A DNA stretch of 11,921 bases. Origin: Candidatus Avoscillospira stercoripullorum (lineage in GTDB: Bacteria; Bacillota; Clostridia; Oscillospirales; Oscillospiraceae). The notes below the pieces were generated by a model that made no database searches, was not told where the DNA came from, and was given only the letters and a program-made list of their open reading frames with translations. The DNA lies in the NCBI GenBank assembly GCA_018712905.1, contig DVGD01000083.1, positions 1 to 11,921 of the forward strand, read 5' to 3'. The position numbers and the translations under genes are program-made. Of the stretch, positions 7,164-11,921 are shown piece by piece (positions within the stretch are counted from its first letter, which is position 1; the number at the start of each line of letters is the position of its first letter).

Positions 7164-8351
7164 CTACGTTTGTTCTGCCTGCAAAAGCGCGAAGCGCCGC
7201 GCGGGCAGACGGCGGACGATGCCCTTTACCTCCAGGAGGGTAAGAGCCGCCAGGACGCGGCCGGTCGGAAGCTGCGTCTCGTCCACAATGGCGTCGGGAT
7301 CCAAGGTCTGCTTCATGAGCAGTTTTACAATGATTTCTTCATCCCCCGAAAGGCCGTCGAGGATCTTCGGGAGGATGGGCGTGGGCTCTGGTTTGATGGC
7401 CGCCGGCACGGAGGGCGCAGGCTGCGCCACCATGACCTCATGGGGCTGTTCCTGCTGCTCCTTTTCAAATGCCTCGCTCTTTCGCAGGATATCCGGAAAA
7501 ACGGCCAGATATTCCTGCAAGATGTCCTGGGTATCCCGCACCAGCACGGCGCCTTCCCGCAAAAGCGCCAGGTTGCCGCCAAAGCTCTTGACGCCCACAT
7601 TCCCAGGCAGGGTGAACACATCCCGCCCCTGATCCAGCGCGCGCTGGGCGGTGATCCGTGCACCGCTTTTCTCCGGCGCCTCCACCACCACGACACCGTG
7701 GCTCAAGCCGCTGATGATTCGGTTACGCACCGGGAAAAATTCCGGCCTCGGCTTGGTTCCAGGCGGGTACTCACTGAGAAGGCAGCCATGGTAGACCACA
7801 TCACGATAGAGATTGCGATTGGAAGCTGGATACGCCACATCCACGCCGCAGCCCATGACCCCTACAATCTTTCCGCCGCCGGTGAGCGCGCCCTCCATGG
7901 AGGCGGTATCGATGCCCTTGGCGCAGCCGGACACCACCGTAGCGCCGCATTTTCCCAGGCCAAAGCCCAGGTGCATGGCTTGGGTCAGGCCATAGGCGGA
8001 GGCGCTCCGCGTGCCCACCATGGCGATGGTGAGATTGGTAAAGTCCGGCAGCTGGCCGCGATAATAGAGCACCAACGGCGGATCTTCGATGGCGCGCAGC
8101 TGCTGGGGATAGGCCGCATCCTGCATGGTGAGAAGAGAGATCCCACGATCATAGCAGCGCCGGAGAATTTCTTCCGGGATAAATAAATCCTTATCCAGCA
8201 GCGGCTGATAATTTCGAATCCCCATGGCCTGATAAGTGGCCTCATCGGCAAAATAGATGGCTTCCGGCGAAGGAAACAGCTCTGCAACCAGATTGGCGCC
8301 CCGGACTCCCAGTCCTGTTCGGGTGGTCAGCCACAGCCAGTATTTGAGCAT
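7164..8351 (-). CDS. dprA: DNA processing protein DprA (Smf)
   Basis: Binds incoming single-stranded DNA and loads RecA during natural transformation; it is also kept widely in bacteria not known to be competent. The 395 residues contain an N-terminal helical region (about 1-75) and the DprA Rossmann fold (about 78-285). The Rossmann fold shows GTRSASAYG (113-121), SGCAKGIDTASMEGAL (141-156), GCGVDVAYP (167-175), SEYPPGT (193-199), FFPVRNRIISGLS (205-217) and ALDQGRDVFTLPGNV (238-252). A proline-rich linker (about 298-328) leads to a winged-helix domain (about 330-390) of the type found at DprA C termini. The ATG at 8351 has AGGAG at 6-nt spacing. It follows the RNA methyltransferase by 20 nt and precedes topA by 17 nt. 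No other competence gene is visible here. Confidence 0.96.
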   Translation of the reverse strand: MLKYWLWLTTRTGLGVRGANLVAELFPSPEAIYFADEATYQAMGIRNYQPLLDKDLFIPEEILRRCYDRGISLLTMQDAAYPQQLRAIEDPPLVLYYRGQLPDFTNLTIAMVGTRSASAYGLTQAMHLGFGLGKCGATVVSGCAKGIDTASMEGALTGGGKIVGVMGCGVDVAYPASNRNLYRDVVYHGCLLSEYPPGTKPRPEFFPVRNRIISGLSHGVVVVEAPEKSGARITAQRALDQGRDVFTLPGNVGVKSFGGNLALLREGAVLVRDTQDILQEYLAVFPDILRKSEAFEKEQQEQPHEVMVAQPAPSVPAAIKPEPTPILPKILDGLSGDEEIIVKLLMKQTLDPDAIVDETQLPTGRVLAALTLLEVKGIVRRLPARRFALLQAEQT

Positions 8352-8371
8352 TGCCGTCTCCTTTCCGCCAT

Positions 8372-9127
8372 CTACGCCAGCATCTGCCAGAGCACCACCG
8401 CTGCTGCCACTGCTGCATTGAGGGATTCACAGCGCGCCGTCATGGGAATGATGAGCGTTTGATCGGCATGGGTGCGGAAATATTCTCCCACGCCCTTGCC
8501 CTCGCTGCCAATGACCACCGCGCCCTTCGACAGCGCCACCTGGCGCACATCCAAGGCGTCCGTTGTGAGCGCCGTGACATAGAGTGGAATGCCGGCTGCC
8601 CGCAGTGTCCCATAGACTTCCTCCTGGGTCATAAACCCGGGCGGCGTGCGAAACACGGCTCCCATGGACGCCCGCACCGTCTTATGGCTGTAGGCGTCGC
8701 AGCAGCCGGGGGTGAGCACCACCGGGCGATCCCAGGCATCGGCTGTGCGCAGAATGGTACCCAAATTGCCCGGATCCTGGATCCCATCGAGAATCAAGGT
8801 GCCGGGCTGGATGAACGCCGCCTCCGTGGGAGGCAGCGCACAGGTAAAGAGAGCGCCCTGGGGCGTCTTGCTGGGTGAAAGCTGCGCCATGATATCGTCC
8901 GGAACCTCCACCAGCCGCACATGAGGCGGCAGCTTTCCCGGATCAACCGATTCCGTCACCACCACCGTGCGCAGGCGCTCGGGGATCCAGCGCACCGCCT
9001 CCGCTAAGAGCTTCGTACCATCCGCAATATACTCCCCTGCTGCCTCACGCTCGCTGCGGCTTTGGAGCAGCCGACGAAGCTGCTGCAATAGGGGATTTTT
9101 ACGGCTGGTGATCCGCTCCCGGTTCAC
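8372..9127 (-). CDS. TrmH/SpoU-family RNA 2'-O-methyltransferase (YsgA/RlmB-like)
   Basis: Probable S-adenosylmethionine-dependent 2'-O-ribose methyltransferase acting on rRNA or tRNA; the target nucleotide cannot be read from sequence. It has 251 residues. The N-terminal substrate-binding domain (about 5-95) starts ITSRKNPLLQQLRRLL and contains GEYIADGTKLLAEAV. The trefoil-knot SPOUT domain (about 108-250) has motif 1 ILDGIQDPGNLGTILRTADA (112-131), which includes N121 and R127. It also has motif 2 IGSEGKGV (206-213) and motif 3 IPMTARCESLNAAVAAAVV (227-245). In motif 3 the usual Gly after IPMx is Ala (A231), a mild departure. It starts with GTG at 9127, overlapping the ktrA stop as GTGA. 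No strong ribosome site precedes it, which fits translational coupling. The closest family resemblance is B. subtilis YsgA, but I am not sure enough to use that symbol. Confidence 0.93.
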   Translation of the reverse strand: MNRERITSRKNPLLQQLRRLLQSRSEREAAGEYIADGTKLLAEAVRWIPERLRTVVVTESVDPGKLPPHVRLVEVPDDIMAQLSPSKTPQGALFTCALPPTEAAFIQPGTLILDGIQDPGNLGTILRTADAWDRPVVLTPGCCDAYSHKTVRASMGAVFRTPPGFMTQEEVYGTLRAAGIPLYVTALTTDALDVRQVALSKGAVVIGSEGKGVGEYFRTHADQTLIIPMTARCESLNAAVAAAVVLWQMLA

Positions 9128-9774
9128 AGCTTCTGCACCAGATGGAGCTCGTCGCTGCCGCCGAGAATCACCATGATATCCTGCTCCTGGATGGCATAGT
9201 CAGGTCCCGGTGCCACAGTGATCTGGCCGGAGCCATTGCGCATGGCAATGACGTTTACACCATATTTGGCGCGGATGTTGAGATCACGAATGGTTTTTCC
9301 CTTCCAGGCAGCCGGCGGCTTCATCTCTATGATGCCGCACTCACTGGACAGCTCGATATAGTCGAGCACGCTGGAGGAAGAGAGGTTTTGCGCCATTTTG
9401 GCAGCCAGCTCCCGCTCGGGAATAACCACGCGATCTGCGCCCACCTTTTCCAGTGCACGCTTCTGAAGATCGTCAGGCGCCTTGCAAATGACCATGGGCA
9501 CGTCCAGTGCCTTGAGGTTCAGGGTAATGAGAATGCTGGCGGCCAGGTCGCTGCCCACGGCCACCACGGCGCAGTCCACATTGCGCACACCCAGGCTGAC
9601 GAGTACCTCTTCGTCCCGGGCGTCGCCCACCACCGCATAGGTCACGCGGTTGGAGAGCTTCTGCACCTGCTCGGCATTCTCGTCGATGACCATGACCTCG
9701 TTGCCCAGCTCCTGGAGCTTCAATGCCAGCGCCGTGCCAAACCGTCCCAGTCCAATGATGACATATGATTTCAT
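9124..9774 (-). CDS. ktrA: KtrA/TrkA-type potassium channel gating subunit (RCK protein)
   Basis: Cytosolic regulatory subunit whose octameric ring binds nucleotide and gates the membrane subunit encoded just upstream. It has 216 residues, the size of single-unit KtrA rather than double-length E. coli TrkA. The RCK_N domain (about 1-130) begins YVIIGLGRFGTALALKLQEL with the GxGxxG nucleotide loop (8-13) and D31 at the end of the second strand. VVGDARDEEVL (48-58) and VIPERELAAKMAQNL (117-131) are typical. The RCK_C domain (about 135-216) shows GKTIRDLNIRAKYGVNVIAM. In several Firmicutes RCK_C binds cyclic di-AMP, which closes the channel; whether this one does cannot be judged. The ATG at 9774 has GGGGA at about 5 nt. 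It lies 13 nt after ktrB and overlaps the methyltransferase gene by 4 nt. Confidence 0.95.
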   Translation of the reverse strand: MKSYVIIGLGRFGTALALKLQELGNEVMVIDENAEQVQKLSNRVTYAVVGDARDEEVLVSLGVRNVDCAVVAVGSDLAASILITLNLKALDVPMVICKAPDDLQKRALEKVGADRVVIPERELAAKMAQNLSSSSVLDYIELSSECGIIEMKPPAAWKGKTIRDLNIRAKYGVNVIAMRNGSGQITVAPGPDYAIQEQDIMVILGGSDELHLVQKL

Positions 9775-9787
9775 AGTTTCCCCACTT

Positions 9788-11167
9788 TCAGCCGATCATT
9801 ACTTTCGTGTCGGCATATCGATAGCGTTCTTCCGCCGCATTGGTAATCAAGAAGCCCAGGCTCACGGTCATGACGCCCACGCGTCCAAAGTACATGAGCA
9901 CGATTAAAATCAGCTGCGAAAGCACATTTAAAAGCGGCGTAATGCCGGTGGACAGTCCCACCGTAGCAATGGCAGAGATGGTTTCAAAAATACAATCCAT
10001 CAGCGGCAGATTATTGGTGGCGGAAAGCACCAAGCTTCCGGTAAAAGCAAGGCCAAAGACCATGCAGACCACCGCCACCGCGTCACTCACCTGCTGGGAA
10101 TTGATGGTGCGATGGAACACAGTTACCCGAGAGCGTCCACGCGCAGCGGCAATCACCGCCAAAATCAGAACGCCCATGGTTGCGGTTTTTACACCGCCGG
10201 CAGTGGAGCCGCTGGAGCCGCCCACCAGCATCAGCGTGTCGGTCACCGCCTTGGCAGCATCGGACATAGCGCCCTGGGGGATGGAATAGAAGCCGGCCGT
10301 TCTGGAGGTCACCGACTGGAAAAGCGCCGCCAGGCACTTTTCCGCCACAGGGAGATTCCCCAGGGTGGCAGGGTTATTCCATTCCAGAATCGCAATCAGC
10401 GCGCCGCCGCCAAAGGCAAGGCATGCGGAAATCAGCAGCACCAGACGGGTATAGACCGTCATCTTGCGGAAGGAGCGCTTGGTCAACACATCCTCCCAGA
10501 CGAAAAAGCCCAGGCCGCCCACGGTAATGAGCAGCATAATGGTGATGCTGACCACCCAGTCGCCCACAAAGGGAATGAGGCTGCCGCCCACATCCACAGC
10601 GCCCACAATGTCGAAGCCGGCATTGCAGAAGGCCGACACAGAGTGAAAGATTCCCCACCACAGTGCCCGGTCAAAGGGAACCAGGAAGCAAAAGCGAATG
10701 GTGAGAATCAGTGCGCCGGCGCCTTCAATGATGGCCGTACGCACCAACACGTGGGTCACCAGCTTGACAATGCCGCTGAGCTGATCAATGCCCAGACTCT
10801 GCGCCATAAGCAGCCGCTGCTTGAGGCCAATTTTCCGGTTGACCGCCAAAAAGAACAGTGAAGCAATGGTCATAAACCCCAGGCCGCCCACTTGAATGAG
10901 CAGCAGGATCACCACCTGTCCAAAGCCGCTCCAGTGGGTATAAGTGTCAAAGACCGTCAGACCTGTCACACAGGTGGCCGAGGTGGCCGTGAAAACCGAT
11001 GAGAGATAGCTTGTCCATGTCCCAGTGCGGGAAGAAATGGGTAGAGAAAGCAAAAAGCCGCCGAACAGAATGATGGCCAAAAACATCAGCACAATCATCT
11101 GCATGGGAGAAATGCGGCTATATCGTTTGCGCAGCCGTGCGGCCAATTTATGTATATTCAGAGCCAA
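9788..11167 (-). CDS. ktrB: KtrB/TrkH-family potassium uptake channel subunit
   Basis: Membrane subunit for K+ uptake, made of four M1-P-M2 repeats. It has 459 residues and is strongly hydrophobic throughout. The four pore loops with selectivity-filter glycines are visible: ATCVTGL (G69), AFCNAGFD (G184), TSRTAGF (G292) and ATVGLSTG (G404). The intramembrane gate loop GGSSGSTAGGVKTAT (316-330) also matches the family. Length and pairing with a single-RCK ktrA favour Ktr over Trk. The frame opens right after an in-frame TGA, and the first usable start is TTG at 11167, with AGGAG only 3 nt before it. That spacing is short, and a start one or two codons later is possible. The ATG at codon 22 would remove the conserved segment before TM1 (RxSPMQ) and is less likely. 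It follows greA by 50 nt. Confidence 0.95.
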   Translation of the reverse strand: MALNIHKLAARLRKRYSRISPMQMIVLMFLAIILFGGFLLSLPISSRTGTWTSYLSSVFTATSATCVTGLTVFDTYTHWSGFGQVVILLLIQVGGLGFMTIASLFFLAVNRKIGLKQRLLMAQSLGIDQLSGIVKLVTHVLVRTAIIEGAGALILTIRFCFLVPFDRALWWGIFHSVSAFCNAGFDIVGAVDVGGSLIPFVGDWVVSITIMLLITVGGLGFFVWEDVLTKRSFRKMTVYTRLVLLISACLAFGGGALIAILEWNNPATLGNLPVAEKCLAALFQSVTSRTAGFYSIPQGAMSDAAKAVTDTLMLVGGSSGSTAGGVKTATMGVLILAVIAAARGRSRVTVFHRTINSQQVSDAVAVVCMVFGLAFTGSLVLSATNNLPLMDCIFETISAIATVGLSTGITPLLNVLSQLILIVLMYFGRVGVMTVSLGFLITNAAEERYRYADTKVMIG

Positions 11168-11170
11168 TCA

Positions 11171-11187
11171 CTCCTGTAGAAAAGGAG
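11171..11187 (-). promoter_or_regulatory. ktrB ribosome binding site inside a small hairpin
   Basis: On the minus strand the ktrB Shine-Dalgarno AGGAG (11171-11175) can pair with CTCCT (11183-11187) across a 7-nt loop. This stem shares bases 11185-11187 with the larger hairpin at 11185-11208, so the two folds exclude one another. The pairing is seen in the sequence; a regulatory role is inferred. Confidence 0.4.
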
Positions 11188-11208
11188 GTACAGGCGCACC
11201 CGTACCTC
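11180..11208 (-). terminator. Terminator-like or attenuator hairpin between greA and ktrB
   Basis: Minus-strand RNA forms GAGGUACGGG / CCUGUACCUC (11199-11208 with 11185-11194), ten base pairs with one G.U and a UGCG tetraloop. It is followed by C and a short UUUU (11183-11180). It begins 9 nt after the greA stop. The U tract is short and interrupted, so full termination is unlikely. Partial termination, 3'-end protection of greA mRNA or RNA processing are alternatives. The downstream genes lack any other visible promoter in this gap. Confidence 0.5.
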
Positions 11209-11217
11209 TCTTTCCGA

Positions 11218-11691
11218 TTATTTTTCCACGTTCAGAATCCGGTAGCGCAGCACACCCACCGGCGCCTCCACTTCTACCACATCATCCTGGTGCTTACCAA
11301 CCATGGCGCGGCCAAAGGGGGAATCGTCGGAAATGCAGCAATTGAGGGGGTCAGCCTCCTGGGAGCCAACGATGGTGTACTCCTCTTCCTCGTTGGTGTC
11401 GAGATCCAGCACGCGAACCTTGCAGCCCAGTCCCACATGACCGGCGGGCTCGTCGTTCTCCTCGATAATGACAGCGTTGGCCAGAATGTTCTCCACTTCC
11501 GCAATGCGGCCATAGAGCTTTGCCTGCTCGTTCTTCGCTTCGTCATATTCGCTGTTCTCAGAGAGGTCACCAAAGGAGCGCGCCTCCTTGATCTGCTCCG
11601 CGACTTCCTTTTCACGGGTCGTCTTCAGATAGTTGAGCTCCTCTTCCAGCTCCTTGAGCCGTGTACTGGTGATTTTGTACTCTTTTGCCAC
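11218..11691 (-). CDS. greA: Transcription elongation factor GreA
   Basis: Binds in the secondary channel of RNA polymerase and stimulates cleavage of backtracked RNA, rescuing stalled complexes and improving fidelity. From the GTG at 11691 it has 157 residues, the normal GreA length. An N-terminal coiled coil (about 8-75) carries the tip motif ARSFGDLSENSEYDEAKNEQ with acidic D42 and E45 (E. coli D41/E44). A C-terminal FKBP-like domain (about 80-157) includes DDSPFGRAMVGKHQDD and ends APVGVLRYRILNVEK. The open frame extends 26 codons further upstream to a GTG at 11769. That extension is not GreA-like, and GAAGGA 9 nt before the 11691 GTG supports the shorter form. It is the first gene of the operon. 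In many Clostridia greA precedes lysS, but here potassium transport genes follow. Confidence 0.96.
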   Translation of the reverse strand: MAKEYKITSTRLKELEEELNYLKTTREKEVAEQIKEARSFGDLSENSEYDEAKNEQAKLYGRIAEVENILANAVIIEENDEPAGHVGLGCKVRVLDLDTNEEEEYTIVGSQEADPLNCCISDDSPFGRAMVGKHQDDVVEVEAPVGVLRYRILNVEK

Positions 11692-11838
11692 AAAGATCCA
11701 TCCTTCCGGTTTAATATCGCGCCAAGCTGCGCGGCAGCACCTCGTGTACCGAAAAAACGGGCACACCACGCGTCATCGGTAAGTTTTAGGAAATAATGTC
11801 ACAAGATGCACAAGATTCCCAGTGCTATCAATTCAGCA
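11692..11838 (-). other. greA 5' leader (about 147 nt untranslated)
   Basis: The inferred transcript start near 11838 lies about 147 nt before the greA GTG, long for a bacterial leader. It contains a tandem 8-nt repeat (ATCTTGTG, 11800-11816). It also has a hairpin at 11744-11766 with a CCG/CGG plus GUGUG/UACAC stem, one bulged C and a U6 loop. GC-rich segments follow and could fold several ways (for example GCGC repeats at 11719-11735). I do not recognise a known riboswitch or ribosomal-protein leader. Confidence 0.4.
11701..11707 (-). promoter_or_regulatory. Ribosome binding site deciding the greA GTG start
   Basis: GGAAGGA on the minus strand, 9 nt before the GTG at 11691. It supports a 157-residue GreA instead of the longer open frame. 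Confidence 0.65.
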
Positions 11839-11844
11839 GGCAAT

Positions 11845-11874
11845 ATTATAGCATTATCCGTATGTTTCTGTCAA
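11845..11874 (-). promoter_or_regulatory. Strong vegetative (sigma-A) promoter of the greA operon
   Basis: On the minus strand a perfect TTGACA (11869-11874), an 18-nt spacer and a perfect TATAAT (11845-11850) are preceded by TGC, giving an extended -10. The transcript would begin near 11838. The TGA stop of the upstream gene (11871-11873) lies inside the -35 box. It is the only near-consensus promoter I found for the ten-gene run. The inverted repeat TGCTAT/ATAGCA (11823-11828 with 11848-11853) overlaps the -10 and may be an operator or chance. Confidence 0.9.
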
Positions 11875-11921
11875 GCTATTTTCTCCCTCAGAATTTCCAG
11901 GGCACTTTGCATCTGTTCATC
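11871..11921 (-). CDS. C-terminal fragment of an upstream gene, entering from the right edge
   Basis: The final 16 codons of an open frame read DEQMQSALEILREKIA and end in TGA at 11871-11873. The amphipathic helix with an xxEQMxxALxxLRE pattern resembles the last helix of class I/II PLP-dependent aminotransferases, but 16 residues cannot establish that. No terminator hairpin follows the stop codon before the greA promoter, so the upstream transcript may read into the greA operon. Confidence 0.45.
   Translation of the reverse strand, partial: DEQMQSALEILREKIA

Noticed and set aside
7089..8186. A 365-codon plus-strand open frame opposite dprA and the topA start
   Set aside because: It is antisense to well-supported dprA, with no family resemblance and a composition typical of shadow frames.
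11744..11766. U6 run in the greA leader read as an intrinsic terminator
   Set aside because: The U run lies in the hairpin loop, and no stable stem immediately precedes it on the minus strand.
11692..11769. Longer greA form starting at the GTG at 11769
   Set aside because: The 26 extra residues (Cys/Arg/Trp-rich) are unlike GreA, and the GTG at 11691 has a proper ribosome site and gives the family length.
11694..11816. Two tiny leader frames before greA (12 and 21 codons) with an overlapping TGA/ATG
   Set aside because: Neither has a credible ribosome site, a run of regulatory codons or other support for a leader peptide.
1..11921. CRISPR arrays, insertion sequences, tRNA/rRNA genes, toxin-antitoxin or phage genes
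   Set aside because: I looked for regular repeats, transposase or integrase motifs and tRNA-like cloverleaf ends. The coding density of recognised housekeeping genes leaves no space for them and I saw none.

Overview
The window is a stretch of bacterial chromosome with every supportable gene on the minus strand, so transcription runs from the right edge to the left. GC is fairly high, genes are densely packed and Shine-Dalgarno sites are clear. The presence of spoIVB, a KtrAB-type potassium pair, the order dprA-topA-trmFO and a folate-type TrmFO indicate an endospore-forming Firmicute, most likely a GC-rich member of the Clostridia (Oscillospiraceae-like or a relative). That placement is inferred from gene content, not from a phylogenetic marker.

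Reading in the direction of transcription: the right edge holds only the last 16 codons of an upstream gene. Its stop codon lies inside the -35 box of a near-perfect vegetative promoter (TTGACA, 18 nt, TGC-TATAAT). A leader of roughly 147 nt follows, then ten closely spaced genes that look like one transcription unit: greA (transcript-cleavage factor), ktrB and ktrA (potassium uptake channel and gating ring), a TrmH/SpoU-family RNA methyltransferase, dprA (ssDNA/RecA loader), topA (topoisomerase I), trmFO (tRNA m5U54), plsX (phospholipid synthesis), rnc (RNase III) and a DUF2461 gene. Gaps are 13 to 20 nt or 4-nt GTGA overlaps. The exception is the 50-nt greA-ktrB gap, which contains a hairpin and a partly sequestered ktrB ribosome site. 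The unit ends at a 19-bp intrinsic terminator at 1025-1071 that is only well paired when read from the minus strand.

Past the terminator, spoIVB (sporulation signalling serine peptidase) begins a separate unit with its own short promoter region. It is cut by the left edge of the window about at its end, after the catalytic serine. In other spore formers spo0A follows spoIVB, so spo0A may lie just outside.

The operon mixes transcription fidelity, RNA modification and processing, DNA topology, membrane lipid synthesis and K+ homeostasis. This is housekeeping content, and I see no mobile element, CRISPR array, tRNA/rRNA gene or defence island, and no gene interrupted by a frameshift. The points most worth a second look are local: the greA leader and promoter architecture, the greA-ktrB hairpin switch, the absence of acpP between plsX and rnc, the histone-H1-like tail on TopA, and a SpoIVB that lacks most of the region before its PDZ domain.
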